NCBI RefSeq assembly: GCF_014202275.1
Contig: NZ_JACHGF010000006.1
Coordinates: forward strand, 124,001-188,000
From: Rhabdobacter roseus
GTDB lineage: Bacteria; Bacteroidota; Bacteroidia; Cytophagales; Spirosomataceae
Length of the DNA: 64,000 nucleotides
Reading direction: 5' to 3'
Shown here: in pieces, positions 43,655-53,245 of the stretch
Position numbering within the stretch: position 1 is the stretch's first letter
Layout of the letters: every line of letters starts with the position of its first letter
Translations under genes and position numbers: made by a program
The notes under the pieces: model-generated
Database searches by the model: none
What the model was told of the DNA's origin: nothing
What the model saw: the letters and a program-made list of their open reading frames with translations, nothing else

Positions 43655-45457
43655 ATGGCCAGCTATTTCAGCCGACGTACCATTGACTTCCTCTTGTATG
43701 AAGTCTTCGACGCCACGGCGCTCACCAGGTACCCCCACTTTGAAGCGCACGACCGCGAAACCTTCGCCATGAGCCTGGACTCGGTAACGCACATCGCTGA
43801 TACCCTCATGTACCCCTACTACCGTGAGGTAGACCGCCACGCGCCCGAGCTTCGGCAGGGCCGGGTGAGCGTGCACCCTAAGGTACGCGACATGCTGCGC
43901 GCCCTGGGCGAGGCCGGCCTGATCGGGGCCAACTTTTCCTTCGAGCACGGCGGCCAGCAACTTCCCGAGCTCGTAAACGCCTGCCTGGGGTACATCCTCA
44001 CGGCGGCCAACAACAGCATGTTGTACACGGGGCTTACCTCCGGTGCCGCCAACCTCATCAATGCCTTCGGTACGCCCGATCTGCAAAGTACCTACGTAGC
44101 CAAGCTCCTGGCGGGGCAGTGGCAGGGCACAATGGCCCTCACCGAGCCGCAGGCGGGTAGTTCGCTCTCCGATATCACCAGCACCGCCGAGCCACAGCCC
44201 GACGGTACCTACCGCATCATGGGCCAGAAGGTATTCATTTCGGCGGGCGACCACGACGCCGTCGACAACGTGGTGCACCTGCTGCTGGCCCGAATCGCGG
44301 GCGCGCCCAAAGGTACCAGAGGCATCTCGCTTTTTGTGGTACCCAAGTACCGGCTGGAGCCCTCCGGTGAGCTGACCGACAACGACGTTACGTCTACCGG
44401 CATTTACCATAAATTGGGCCAGCGAGGCACCCCGGCCATGCACCTGGTTCTGGGCGAGCGGGGCGACTGCCACGGCTGGCTGGTGGGTGAGCCTCATCGC
44501 GGCCTCAGCTACATGTTTCAGATGATGAACGAGGCTCGCATCGCGGTCGGGATCACGGGCGCAGGCATTGCCTCGGCGGCCTACTACGCATCGCTGGCCT
44601 ACGCCAAAGAGCGCCCGCAGAGCCGCCGATTGAACGAAAAAAATCAGCTGGATGCGCCGCAAACGCCCATCATCAACCACCCCGACGTGCGCCGCATGTT
44701 GCTGTTCCAGAAAGCCGTTGTGGAGGGTTCGCTGTCGCTGCTGCTGGAAAGCGCCCGCCTGGCCGACCTGGCCCACGTGGCCGAGGGCGAAGCGAAAGAA
44801 AACTACCGGCTGCTGCTGGAGTTGCTGACGCCCGTGGCCAAGACTTTTCCCACCGAGCAGGGCGTGCGGTCGGTGAGTGAGGGGCTGCAGGTACTGGGAG
44901 GCTACGGCTACACGGAGGACTTCCCGCTGGAGCAAATGTACCGCGACATCCGGATCACGCCCATCTACGAAGGTACTACGGGCATTCAGGCGCAGGATCT
45001 GCTGGGGCGCAAGGTACCTATGGGCGGCGGAAAGGCGCTACAACTGCTGTTGGCCGAAATGACCCAAACGGCCCAGCAGGCCCGTACCCACGAAGCCTTG
45101 GTACCCTATGCCGATAAACTGGAGGCAGAAATAGAGCGGCTCAGGACCGTGACCGGAGCCCTGCTACCCTACGCCCAGCGGGGCGACACGGAGCGCTTCC
45201 TGATGGACGCTACCCTGTACATGGAGTTGTTTGGGCTGGTGGTGGTGGCCTGGCAATGGCTCAAGCAGGGCGAGGTGGCCCAGCAGGTACTTAGTACCCG
45301 GCCACCCGAGGGCGACGAGCTGGCTTTTTACGAAAGCAAGGTACATACCATGAAGTACTTCTTTCACTACGAAGTACCCAAAACGCTGGCCCTCGCTACC
45401 CGCCTCACCGACCCGGAGGTACTTACCATTGCCTCAGAAAAGCAGGTACTTATGTAG
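43655..45457 (+). CDS. Acyl-CoA dehydrogenase
   Basis: A 600-residue FAD enzyme that makes the alpha,beta double bond of acyl-CoA. The middle domain carries the FAD/substrate segment [14 protein letters not shown] (about 152-165), and the C-terminal helical domain [20 protein letters not shown] and [17 protein letters not shown] (about 410-450), whose glutamate (YEGT) is the usual catalytic base. The extra C-terminal 140 residues and total length of about 600 fit the long subgroup that includes DmdC-like and AidB-like enzymes. It is monocistronic with a terminator at 45528. The chain length it uses cannot be told. Confidence 0.93.
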   Translation: MASYFSRRTIDFLLYEVFDATALTRYPHFEAHDRETFAMSLDSVTHIADTLMYPYYREVDRHAPELRQGRVSVHPKVRDMLRALGEAGLIGANFSFEHGGQQLPELVNACLGYILTAANNSMLYTGLTSGAANLINAFGTPDLQSTYVAKLLAGQWQGTMALTEPQAGSSLSDITSTAEPQPDGTYRIMGQKVFISAGDHDAVDNVVHLLLARIAGAPKGTRGISLFVVPKYRLEPSGELTDNDVTSTGIYHKLGQRGTPAMHLVLGERGDCHGWLVGEPHRGLSYMFQMMNEARIAVGITGAGIASAAYYASLAYAKERPQSRRLNEKNQLDAPQTPIINHPDVRRMLLFQKAVVEGSLSLLLESARLADLAHVAEGEAKENYRLLLELLTPVAKTFPTEQGVRSVSEGLQVLGGYGYTEDFPLEQMYRDIRITPIYEGTTGIQAQDLLGRKVPMGGGKALQLLLAEMTQTAQQARTHEALVPYADKLEAEIERLRTVTGALLPYAQRGDTERFLMDATLYMELFGLVVVAWQWLKQGEVAQQVLSTRPPEGDELAFYESKVHTMKYFFHYEVPKTLALATRLTDPEVLTIASEKQVLM

Positions 45458-45527
45458 TAGAAAGTTATTTTCAAGAAATTCAAGATCATTCATTGCAACA
45501 ACTAGAAACCTAAGCAGTAGAAATAGA

Positions 45528-45555
45528 CCTCGCCGCGTGGCGGGGTTTTATTTTT
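45528..45555 (+). terminator. Terminator after acyl-CoA dehydrogenase
   Basis: Arms CCTCGCC and GGCGGGG (one G-T wobble) around GCGT, followed by TTTTATTTTT. It lies 70 bp behind the stop, between convergent genes. Confidence 0.7.
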
Positions 45556-45606
45556 ATAGAAGGCTTGCTAAATACACAGCGTCCCGGTTTTAGAATAAGT
45601 AGCCAA

Positions 45607-47001
45607 CTACTGCATCACCAGCCGTAGCTTCTCGGTTTTGGTTCGTACTTTCAGCCATGCTTCCAGCCGCCGCACTTCCGCCCGGCTGGGCTGGCGGCTA
45701 AACCGCACGTAGGCCAGCGACACGGTGTCGGGCTTCATGGTGGTGAGGTCGTACACGGGCGAGAACGAGAGCGAAAACTCCGTAACGGTGGGGTGCTCCA
45801 CCTTCATTTCCCGACCAATGTCGCTGGACTGCGTGTTGAGCGAGCGGTAGCGGGCGAGCTCTTTTTCCAGGCGTTCAATGCGCGCATCTTTATCCTGAAT
45901 AATCTCTTCGTTTTTGGTGTACAAATCTTCCAAAATGCCCGTTCGGAGCTGCTGGTTCAGCTCCTGGAGCTTGTTGGCGTTTAATTCATTATAGTCTTGC
46001 CGAATGATGAGCTGAGTCCTGGGAAGGCCGTAGGTAGGCAGGCGGCTGGCCAGGGTTCGAATCCGCGCGCTGTCGATCGTTTGCCCGATGCAGGTCACTA
46101 TGATGCGGGAGGTGTCGGGCCGGAACAACAGCTGCTGGTTGATAATCTGCGTCGAGGAGTAGTTCATCTCCTGGTCGATGAAAGTGCGGGCCTTGCGTTC
46201 AAAAAGACTTTTTTGGACCACGTTGTACGCAATAAAAATACTGGGTAGCATGGTAGCTATTACCAAAAAACCGACGGATACCCGAACGCGGTGCTCGGTG
46301 CGGTCGTCTACGTAATGGACGGGCGTAAACTTCAGGTACCTCACAATGAGGATCGTAGCCACGGTAATAAAAACGCAGTTGATGAAAAAGAGGTAGATCG
46401 CGCCAAAGAAGAAATTCCACTGCGCCGTGGCCAGTCCGTAGCCCGCCGTACACAGCGGCGGCATGAGCGCCGTGGCGATGGCTACGCCCGGAATGGCGTT
46501 GCTTTTTTCCAGCCGGGAGCCCGCGATGATCCCCGCAAAACCGCCAAACAGAGCAATGAGGACATCCCAGAGCGTGGGGGTGGTTCGGGCCAGGATTTCC
46601 GTTTGTGCGTCGCTGAGGGGAGTGATCAGGAAGTAGATCGTGGAGGTCATGACGCTGATAATACCCGCTATCGCCAGGTTTTTGACGGCCTTGCGAATGA
46701 GCGCTACGTCGAAGATCCCAATGCCCAGCCCAATGCCGATGATGGGCCCCATCAGCGGAGAAATAAGCATGGCCCCAATGATGACGGCCGTGGAATTGAC
46801 GTTGAGCCCAATGGACGCAATGAAGATGGCGCAGATCAAAATCCAGAGATTCGTACCCCGAAACACAACGCCTTTCTTGATTTCCTCGATGGTGTCTTCC
46901 TCCCGCGCCCTGCCTTCTTCCAGGTTAAAAATATGCACCAGGAAATCCCTGGTTTGTCTAAGGAAATCGGGTGTATGAAAGGCGGAGGGTCTTTTTTCCA
47001 T
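45607..47001 (-). CDS. DUF389 family membrane protein
   Basis: A 464-residue inner-membrane protein. Residues 50-240 contain about six helices with the family's strongly conserved small-residue motifs: IASIGLNVNSTAVIIGAMLISPLMGPI, then GGFAGIIAGSRLEKSNAIPGVAIATALMPPLC. After residue 250 there is a long soluble part with a coiled-coil (KDARIERLEKELARYRSLN) and a final alpha/beta region. DUF389 proteins have unknown function. It is divergent from the Na+/H+ antiporter at 47100 with a spacer of 98 bp, so both may share regulation. Confidence 0.9.
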   Translation of the reverse strand: MEKRPSAFHTPDFLRQTRDFLVHIFNLEEGRAREEDTIEEIKKGVVFRGTNLWILICAIFIASIGLNVNSTAVIIGAMLISPLMGPIIGIGLGIGIFDVALIRKAVKNLAIAGIISVMTSTIYFLITPLSDAQTEILARTTPTLWDVLIALFGGFAGIIAGSRLEKSNAIPGVAIATALMPPLCTAGYGLATAQWNFFFGAIYLFFINCVFITVATILIVRYLKFTPVHYVDDRTEHRVRVSVGFLVIATMLPSIFIAYNVVQKSLFERKARTFIDQEMNYSSTQIINQQLLFRPDTSRIIVTCIGQTIDSARIRTLASRLPTYGLPRTQLIIRQDYNELNANKLQELNQQLRTGILEDLYTKNEEIIQDKDARIERLEKELARYRSLNTQSSDIGREMKVEHPTVTEFSLSFSPVYDLTTMKPDTVSLAYVRFSRQPSRAEVRRLEAWLKVRTKTEKLRLVMQ

Positions 47002-47099
47002 GGTAAAAAAGCGGAACGGAATGGGGCGTCAAAGATAAATGGATATATTTGATTTGTTGAATTGAATAACAAACGCTCCCAACCTAACAGGTATTATCC

Positions 47100-48347
47100 A
47101 TGGATTTGTTTACCATTGTTGCTATTCTCACCACCGTCTGCGCCCTCTTTGCCTACATCAATTACCGTTTTGTCAAGCTACCCACCACCATTGGGCTCAT
47201 GCTCATTGCCCTGCTATTTTCGATCGTGATCCTGATCGTAGGGCACTACAACCCGGCGGTACTGGAAGGCGTGAAAGGGCTGGTATCCAGCATTGATTTT
47301 CCGCAGGTACTGCTGGAAGTACTGTTGAGTTTCCTGCTCTTTGCGGGCGCGCTGCACACCGACATTGATTTGATGCGTGAGCAAAAATGGACCATCCTGA
47401 GCTTTGCCACCATCGGGGTACTTTTGTCTACGTTCCTGGTCGGTATTTTCTTTTACTACCTGTTTGGGGCGCTGGAATACCAGGTACCTTTCATCCACTG
47501 CCTGCTGCTGGGCGCGCTCATTTCCCCCACCGACCCCATTGCCGTGCTAGGTATTTTGAAGAAAGCCAAAGTACCCAAAAACCTGGAGATCGTTATCACG
47601 GGGGAGTCGCTCTTCAACGACGGCGTGGGCGTCGTGGTGTTCCTCACGATCCTGCAAATCGCCACGCTGGGGCCTTCTGAGGTCACGCCCGGCGAAATTG
47701 GTCTTTTGTTTCTGGAAGAAGTAGGCGGGGGTATTGTGCTGGGCCTCGTGCTGGGGTACCTGACGTACCGCCTCATGCGCTCCATCGATCACTACCAAAC
47801 GGAGGTACTGCTGTCGCTGGCGCTCGTAATGGGGGGCTACGCGCTGGCTTCGGCCCTGCATTTCTCGGGCCCGCTGGCGGTAGTAGTGGCGGGGCTGTTC
47901 ATTGGCAACCGGGGCCGTACCGAGGCCATGTCGGACGCCACGGTGGAGTACGTCGATAAGTTTTGGGAGCTGGTGGATGAGTTCCTGAACGCCATGCTGT
48001 TTGTGCTCATCGGCCTGGAGATCGTCATCATTACCTTTTTGGAAGACTACTGGCTGCTGGGTTTATTGGGCATTGTCATCAACCTGCTGGCCCGTTGGAT
48101 CTCGGTTTCGGTACCGATCCTGTTTTTACGAAAGTCGGCCAACTTCATGCCCCAAACCCCCCTGATCATGACCTGGGGCGGCTTGCGGGGGGGTATCTCC
48201 ATTGCGTTGGCGCTATCGCTGCCCGCCGCCATGAACAAAGACATCATCCTGACCATCACCTACTGCATTGTCATCTTCTCCATTCTGGTGCAGGGGCTAA
48301 GCCTGGGGGCTGTGGTAAAACGGGTTAAAGTGAAGTATAATTTGTAG
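47100..48347 (+). CDS. CPA1-type Na+/H+ antiporter
   Basis: A 415-residue cation/proton antiporter with about twelve helices. The ion site is visible: ISPTDPIAVLGILKKAKVP in helix 5 region (TDP, about residue 142-144) and GESLFNDGVGVVVF in helix 6 (ND, about 167-169). A further conserved block is WGGLRGGISIALALSLP near the C-terminus. Such proteins exchange cytoplasmic Na+ or K+ for external protons and serve pH and salt balance. There is no long cytoplasmic tail. The last residues are basic (KRVKVKYNL). Confidence 0.93.
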   Translation: MDLFTIVAILTTVCALFAYINYRFVKLPTTIGLMLIALLFSIVILIVGHYNPAVLEGVKGLVSSIDFPQVLLEVLLSFLLFAGALHTDIDLMREQKWTILSFATIGVLLSTFLVGIFFYYLFGALEYQVPFIHCLLLGALISPTDPIAVLGILKKAKVPKNLEIVITGESLFNDGVGVVVFLTILQIATLGPSEVTPGEIGLLFLEEVGGGIVLGLVLGYLTYRLMRSIDHYQTEVLLSLALVMGGYALASALHFSGPLAVVVAGLFIGNRGRTEAMSDATVEYVDKFWELVDEFLNAMLFVLIGLEIVIITFLEDYWLLGLLGIVINLLARWISVSVPILFLRKSANFMPQTPLIMTWGGLRGGISIALALSLPAAMNKDIILTITYCIVIFSILVQGLSLGAVVKRVKVKYNL

Positions 48348-48536
48348 GGGATGGGTGTATATTCAAAAGCCTGGGTCTGAGTAGTAGTAGTTTTTATAAA
48401 GTTTGGATGCATTTGATTGCTTCATGCCTATCAATCCCGTTGCTACATAGCCAGAGAGAGGGGTAATGCTTTGTGAATTCAATGGTAAAAAATCAGGGAT
48501 GATGCCTGTCTCCATCGGCCCGGCAAGTGATAGAAA

Positions 48537-48602
48537 GACCCCGGAGGGGTCACAGGTTTATAGAAATTCTTTGCCTTAAACAGCTCGACCGCAGGGCGGT
48601 CG
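48537..48602. repeat. Paired palindromic intergenic element
   Basis: Two palindromes 34 bp apart: GACCCCGGAGGGGTC (48537-48551) and CGACCGCAGGGCGGTCG (48586-48602), joined by ACAGGTTTATAGAAATTC. The pattern has the look of a dispersed Cytophagales intergenic repeat. The 280-bp spacer 48348-48628 shows nothing else. Confidence 0.45.
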
Positions 48603-48628
48603 CACTAGGCTTCTGACCCCAAGTACCC

Positions 48629-49357
48629 CTAAAATAAAAAGCTTAGCCCCGCGCCCAGGTTGACAAAGCCAACCGGCTGGTGTGCGTTCACCGACTGGGT
48701 GGTACGTTCCGCGCCGATCTGAATTTCATTCACCAGGTCCTGGTCGTACTTGAAGTTGGCCGTCAGGTACTGTACCGACGCATTGGCGGCCAGCCAGCGG
48801 GTGAGCTTGTAGCGCATCGTCACGCCCGCTCCGGCGGCCAGCGCACTAGCACGGCGCGAGGGCGTGATCATGGATAGCGGCAGGCGGGCAAACTCCGTGT
48901 AGAGCTCGCTGCCGGGATTGGAGGCGAAGGCATAACCACCCGAAAGTTGCAAATCAAAAAGTACCCGGCCCGCCGGAAGCGTCACCATGGGGCCCGCCAG
49001 AAGGGTTTGTACGGTACAGTTGGTTGTTACCAGTTCCCAGGGATTGCGGCCGCCGAGGCCTGCTTCCGAGGTACCCAGCAGGGATTCTTTCCGGAATAAA
49101 TTGGTGACGTAGGTGTACGAGGCCGTCATGCCCCATTGCCTGCCCGGACGGTACCCTACCGAAACCTGCACCGATTGCCCCGGCCCCAGGAGTTTTTCGC
49201 TATTTTTGCCAAAGGGCGAGCCCGCGGGCAGGCTGTAACCGGCCGTGGCGTTGATAAAGCCTTTTTTATCTACCATGGACAAAATAAAGGATTGCTGGGC
49301 CGCGGATTTTTCGGCGACCAGGGCTATCAAGCCAAGTAGGAGTAGTAGTCGTTTCAT
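48629..49357 (-). CDS. Outer-membrane beta-barrel protein, unknown
   Basis: I start it at ATG 49357 (MKRLLLLLGLIALVAEKSAAQQ), which gives a signal peptide and 242 residues. The mature part alternates beta strands with glycine turns (TAGYSLPAGSPFGKN, VQVSVGYRPGRQWGMTASYTYVTN, AGAGVTMRYKLTRWLAANASVQYL) and ends in LSFLF, the usual aromatic end of an outer-membrane barrel. No family name can be given. It is divergent from the gene at 49427, with a 69-bp spacer. Confidence 0.75.
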   Translation of the reverse strand: MKRLLLLLGLIALVAEKSAAQQSFILSMVDKKGFINATAGYSLPAGSPFGKNSEKLLGPGQSVQVSVGYRPGRQWGMTASYTYVTNLFRKESLLGTSEAGLGGRNPWELVTTNCTVQTLLAGPMVTLPAGRVLFDLQLSGGYAFASNPGSELYTEFARLPLSMITPSRRASALAAGAGVTMRYKLTRWLAANASVQYLTANFKYDQDLVNEIQIGAERTTQSVNAHQPVGFVNLGAGLSFLF

Positions 49358-49426
49358 GGGGCATTTCAGGATTAAGGTACCCCTCTGTACTATCAACTAC
49401 TGTGCCAATTTTATAAATACCTGATA

Positions 49427-50530
49427 GTGAGTAATCTGCTAACTACCCTCATTCAGAACATCGCCGGGTTGCAGTCGCGCGGGCAGCGGTACTTTCCGGC
49501 GGGGCTGTTTCCGGCCTACCGGACCAACCGCCTCGTGGGCTACCACCGGCCCGATACAACCCTGTTTTTTTCGGGTATCATGGCCTTTACGTTACAATCC
49601 CTGCGGCCCAGGCTCAGTACCGAAAGCCAGGCACTTATTGATGAGATCATTGAAAAAATAACGGCCAACTACCCCGATTTTCAAAACAAAGACGGCCTCA
49701 AAACCTATAACTTCTGGCGCACGAAGCCCTCGCGCCACTTTCCGAATGGGTACCTGTTCCGGCACTTCGAGCACTTCCGCATCCCCGACGACGTTGACGA
49801 CACTGCCTTTGTGTACCTCACTAGCCAGCCCAGCCGCCCGGAGGTACTTTGGCTCAAAGAAAAGCTGGCCCTGCACGCCAACGGCACCAAGCTCTGGATC
49901 CGGAACACCTACCCCGAGTACCGCACGCTGCGGGCCTACTCCACCTGGTTTGGCAAAAATATGTACGTAGAGTTTGACGCCTGTGTGCTCAGCAACATCC
50001 TGTACTGTATCTACGAGTACCAACTACCCCTCAACCAGCACGACACCGACAGCCTGGCCTACATCCGCTCGGTGATCGAGACCGACCGCTACCGTACCGA
50101 GCCGTTTCGGTGCGCGCACCAGTACCCGCGCACGCCGTTGATCATCTACCACGTGGCGCGGCTGCTGGCCGCGCACCGGCCGCCGGAATTACTTGGTATT
50201 CAGGAAAAACTAATTGCTGATACGGAGGAAGTATTACACCAAAGTACCCACCCCATGGACCGCGTGCTGCTAAGTACCTCCCTGCTGCGCCTCGGTCAAC
50301 GCCCGCCGCGCCTGGCCGTGGAGCACTATACGGATAAAGATTTTAGCGGTTTCTACTTTTTCATTGCCGGACTGCTGACGGCCTACGAGCACCCACTGCT
50401 GTATCGCCTGGCCATCTGGCCGGTGTTTCACATGTACTGGGAGTGCCCCGCCCACAACTGGGCGCTGCTGGCCGAGTACGAGGTACTTTGGCAGCAGGCG
50501 CAAGGTACCTCGCCAGGGGCTGAGCTCTAG
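49427..50530 (+). CDS. Alpha-helical protein with DVDDTA motif (terpene-cyclase-like fold?)
   Basis: A 367-residue soluble protein, start GTG 49427. The first 50 residues resemble an entry loop (RYFPAGLFPAYRTN). It is rich in paired helices, and at residues 121-127 it has D-D-V-D-D-T-A, which matches the DxDDTA acid motif of class II terpene/squalene cyclases; there the middle aspartate protonates the substrate. It is much shorter than those enzymes (367 against about 600-700 residues), so it could be a single alpha-barrel domain, a relative that kept only the motif, or a chance match. No signal peptide. A terminator follows. I know no assigned function. Confidence 0.65.
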   Translation: MSNLLTTLIQNIAGLQSRGQRYFPAGLFPAYRTNRLVGYHRPDTTLFFSGIMAFTLQSLRPRLSTESQALIDEIIEKITANYPDFQNKDGLKTYNFWRTKPSRHFPNGYLFRHFEHFRIPDDVDDTAFVYLTSQPSRPEVLWLKEKLALHANGTKLWIRNTYPEYRTLRAYSTWFGKNMYVEFDACVLSNILYCIYEYQLPLNQHDTDSLAYIRSVIETDRYRTEPFRCAHQYPRTPLIIYHVARLLAAHRPPELLGIQEKLIADTEEVLHQSTHPMDRVLLSTSLLRLGQRPPRLAVEHYTDKDFSGFYFFIAGLLTAYEHPLLYRLAIWPVFHMYWECPAHNWALLAEYEVLWQQAQGTSPGAEL

Positions 50531-50563
50531 GTACCTGATCAGGGGTACTTTAAGCAAAAGAAA

Positions 50564-50604
50564 CGTCCGTTTGGTCAGCCAAACGGACGCTCGGACATTT
50601 TTTC
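50564..50604 (+). terminator. Strong terminator after the DVDDTA gene
   Basis: Perfect 11-bp arms CGTCCGTTTGG and CCAAACGGACG around TCAG; TTTTTT follows eight bases later. It lies between convergent genes. Confidence 0.75.
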
Positions 50605-50646
50605 GATCAACCAAGTACCTCTTTGAAAGGGGTACTTTTACCAAGC

Positions 50647-51462
50647 TCAATACGAAAAGCGGTACAGGGCGTTCGGGAGCTGAGCGCTCCCTTCGGTACG
50701 GGCAATCGACATGGTTTCGACGCGTCCCTGCTCATCAAACGTGTAGCTAAAGTTGAGCGTATGAGTGGCTTGCCCGGCTACCCGAAACTGTGCCTGCTCG
50801 ACCAGGTGCGTGCTGTATCTGCCCAGGAAGTCACCCCGAAAGGCAAAATGGGCCGCTTCCCAGCGGAATACTTCCTGCCGGATGGTGTTGGGGAAGGTGG
50901 TATACGTATAGATAGCGTTGACGAACTGGCCGTTGTGCGCCTCGCCCTTCCAGGCCAGTAGGTCGCCTTCGGGCGAAAAATGGCGCGTCGTGAGCTGGGA
51001 GCCCGAGCCGTAGGAGCTCACCAGGTAGCCGTTGCGGTACAGGTAGTTGCGCACGAAAGGTACCCCACCGGGAAGTACCCCATTGACCTGGGTACCTAAG
51101 CCTTCGGCATTGAGTGTGTACTCGCCCGTGAGCTGGTCCAGCGTCTGGCGCACGGTCGTGGTGCCCATCGTTTCTAGTTGAAAAATGGGGGCCGTTTGGG
51201 CGCTGATGGTTTGTAGCTTCTGCTGGTTGTCGTACTGAAAGCGGTAGTTGAGTGCGGTACCCGGCTGCGAAGGTACCTCCAGCGTAAGGTCAACCGATTT
51301 GAAAGGAATGGGCGTTAGCTCGGGGGCGTTGATGGGTACCTGGGCGGCGGCAAAGGCCTCGGCTTGTTCCTGGGCGCTGTTGATCGGATCGACGGGGGCG
51401 TCTGAGCTGGGCCGACAGGCCACAATCAGGATTAGCCATAGTACGGTGGACAGTTTTTTCAT
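50647..51462 (-). CDS. Lipoprotein, unknown function
   Basis: A 271-residue lipoprotein. MKKLSTVLWLILIVACRPSSD has a clear lipobox (IVAC, C16). The mature part contains several repeated beta-hairpin pieces of the form YxFxYDNQQKLQTI and FSYTFDEQGRVETM, like YD-repeat or DUF4595-type surface proteins of Bacteroidota. No enzymatic motif. It is convergent with the DVDDTA gene and divergent from mazG, with a 160-bp spacer. Confidence 0.65.
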   Translation of the reverse strand: MKKLSTVLWLILIVACRPSSDAPVDPINSAQEQAEAFAAAQVPINAPELTPIPFKSVDLTLEVPSQPGTALNYRFQYDNQQKLQTISAQTAPIFQLETMGTTTVRQTLDQLTGEYTLNAEGLGTQVNGVLPGGVPFVRNYLYRNGYLVSSYGSGSQLTTRHFSPEGDLLAWKGEAHNGQFVNAIYTYTTFPNTIRQEVFRWEAAHFAFRGDFLGRYSTHLVEQAQFRVAGQATHTLNFSYTFDEQGRVETMSIARTEGSAQLPNALYRFSY

Positions 51463-51622
51463 GATGAGTCCGTAGGTTTAGGGAAAGATGGGTAAGTACC
51501 TTATAAAAAACTCAACGTACGTGCACGTGCATCTAGTATATAAAAGCCACGTAAAGAACAGGTTGGAGGGTAGTTGAGAGGAAGGCCGCCCAACTATGCG
51601 TGCCAGCAACTACCTTTGTAAC

Positions 51623-52462
51623 ATGGAAAAGCAATTCAACGAACTTCCCGAGCGCCGCCAGGCCCAGCTGATGGCCTTCGACCGGCTCCTCACCATCATG
51701 GACGAGCTGCGGGCACAGTGCCCCTGGGACCGCAAGCAAACCTGGGAAAGCCTGCGCCACCTCACCATCGAAGAAACCTACGAGCTCTCCGACGCCATTC
51801 TGGAAAACGACCGCACCGAGGTCAGAAAAGAGCTGGGCGACCTGCTGCTGCACCTGGTATTTTACGCCAAAATAGGCTCCGAAGCCGCGGACGAAACCCG
51901 CTTTGACATCGCCGACGTGCTGCACGGTATCAGCGAGAAACTCATTGCGCGCCACCCGCACATCTACGGCGACGCGGACGGCCGCCCCGTCGTGGCCGAC
52001 ACCGAAGAGCAGGTGAAGCAAAACTGGGAGCAGCTCAAGCTCAAAGAGGGCAACCGCTCGGTGCTTTCGGGTGTTCCGCAGTCGCTGCCGGCGCTGGTGA
52101 AGGCCATGCGGATGCAGGAAAAAGCGCGCGGAGCGGGCTTCGATTGGGACGAAAAGCAGCAGGTGTGGCAAAAAGTGGAGGAAGAAATGACGGAGTTCAA
52201 GGCGCATTTCGACGCCGAAACCGGCGAGGTACTGGACGCCAAAGAAGCCGAAGGCGAGTTCGGCGACCTACTATTTTCGCTGGTTAACTACGCGCGCTTC
52301 GTGGACATCAATCCCGAAACGGCCCTGGAACGGACCAATAAGAAATTTTTGCGGCGTTTTCAGTACCTCGAAGAGCACGCCCGCGCTGACGGCAAAACGC
52401 TGCAAAACATGACCCTGGCCGAGATGGACGAATACTGGAACCGCGCCAAAACGGAATTGTAA
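51623..52462 (+). CDS. mazG: Nucleoside triphosphate pyrophosphohydrolase MazG
   Basis: I prefer ATG 51623 (MEKQFNELPERRQ), giving 279 residues, over ATG 51596, because the MazG domain starts just after it. The enzyme cleaves NTPs and dNTPs to NMP and PPi and clears faulty nucleotides. Both halves of the duplicated fold are present: CPWDRKQTWESLRHLTIEETYE with ELGDLLLH downstream (metal-binding EExxE...ExxD), and in the second half EEEMTEF with EFGDLLFSLVN. A TACCTTTG box lies only five bases before this ATG, so it cannot be the usual promoter unless the mRNA is nearly leaderless. thiN follows 6 bp later. Confidence 0.93.
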   Translation: MEKQFNELPERRQAQLMAFDRLLTIMDELRAQCPWDRKQTWESLRHLTIEETYELSDAILENDRTEVRKELGDLLLHLVFYAKIGSEAADETRFDIADVLHGISEKLIARHPHIYGDADGRPVVADTEEQVKQNWEQLKLKEGNRSVLSGVPQSLPALVKAMRMQEKARGAGFDWDEKQQVWQKVEEEMTEFKAHFDAETGEVLDAKEAEGEFGDLLFSLVNYARFVDINPETALERTNKKFLRRFQYLEEHARADGKTLQNMTLAEMDEYWNRAKTEL

Positions 52463-52468
52463 GTACCT

Positions 52469-53131
52469 ATGTCATCACACCACATCGTCCGCGAAAAACA
52501 GGAGCCCGCGCTCATCATCGCCAACGGCGAAGCCTGCAGCGAGGAGCTGCTGGGCCAGCTCCTGGAGTGGAGTCCCTACGTGCTCGTCCTCGACCACGCC
52601 ATCCACCGGGTACTTCCGCTCGGCATCAAGATCGACGCCTGGCTGGGCGACTTCGACCACGGCCACGATTTTGAGGCCGTGCTAGCACAGCAGCACCCGC
52701 TGGAAATCATCCATACGCCCGACCAGGACAAAACCGACCTCAACAAAGCCATCGAGTTTCTGATCGAGCGCGGCTTTCCGGCCGCCAACATCGTGTGGGC
52801 CACCGGCCGCCGCGCCGACCACGCCATCACCAACCTCACCGACCTGGTGCGCTACAAAGACCAGATCCGGCTCGTCATGCTCGACGACCACTCCAAGATT
52901 TTCCCGCTCCGGGGTACTTTCGAGAAGTGGTACGCCGCCGGTACGCCGCTGTCGCTCATTCCGGTGGGTACTGTGCAGGGCATCGTCACGAGCGGCCTCA
53001 AGTACAACCTGCACCACGAAACCCTCACCCTGGGCTACCGAACCGGCAGCAGTAACGAAGTCGCCGCCGATGGCTTCGTCCGGATCACGGCTCACACCGG
53101 CGACCTGCTCATCATGGAATGCTGGGACTGA
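52469..53131 (+). CDS. thiN: Thiamine pyrophosphokinase
   Basis: A 220-residue enzyme that transfers pyrophosphate from ATP to thiamine. Family motifs are complete: GDFD at 60-63, DQDKTDLNKA at 85-94 (the DxDxTDxxKA signature), and GRRADH at 113-118 followed by TNL. It lies 6 bp behind mazG and forms a short operon with it. No TPP riboswitch was seen in front of the operon. The C-terminal half (RLVMLDDHSKIFPLRGT onward) is the beta-sandwich thiamine-binding domain. Confidence 0.92.
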   Translation: MSSHHIVREKQEPALIIANGEACSEELLGQLLEWSPYVLVLDHAIHRVLPLGIKIDAWLGDFDHGHDFEAVLAQQHPLEIIHTPDQDKTDLNKAIEFLIERGFPAANIVWATGRRADHAITNLTDLVRYKDQIRLVMLDDHSKIFPLRGTFEKWYAAGTPLSLIPVGTVQGIVTSGLKYNLHHETLTLGYRTGSSNEVAADGFVRITAHTGDLLIMECWD

Positions 53132-53170
53132 GTTTTTTCGTATTTCCGAAGCATTTTGTAGTTTTAATAA

Positions 53171-53194
53171 AAAAACAAAAAGCATGGGAGACGC
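53171..53194 (+). repeat. Left 24-bp direct repeat (53590-53613 is its partner)
   Basis: Consists of A5-C-A5-GC followed by ATGGGAGACGC. It matches 53590-53613 at 23 of 24 positions. The repeat includes the start codon of the Uma2 gene, so the left copy is a second Uma2 start region. Confidence 0.8.
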
Positions 53195-53234
53195 ACCGGA
53201 GAGAGTAAAGATTGGGAAGGTACTTGCCTATTAG
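53184..53234 (+). pseudogene. Remnant of a Uma2 gene start
   Basis: ATG GGA GAC GC... reads MGDAPERVKIGKVLAY and stops after 16 codons. The first four residues equal the start of the Uma2 gene at 53603 (MGDALEKTR), as does the upstream A-rich spacer. It looks like the 5' end left over from a deleted Uma2 copy. Confidence 0.5.
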
Positions 53235-53245
53235 CTAGAATAATT

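Noticed and set aside
51611-51618. TACCTTTG box as the mazG promoter
   Set aside because: It ends only five bases before the preferred start codon and has no TTG at -33; more likely coding or chance.
52463-52468. TPP riboswitch for thiN
   Set aside because: Only 6 bp separate mazG and thiN and no THI-box-like sequence was seen before mazG.
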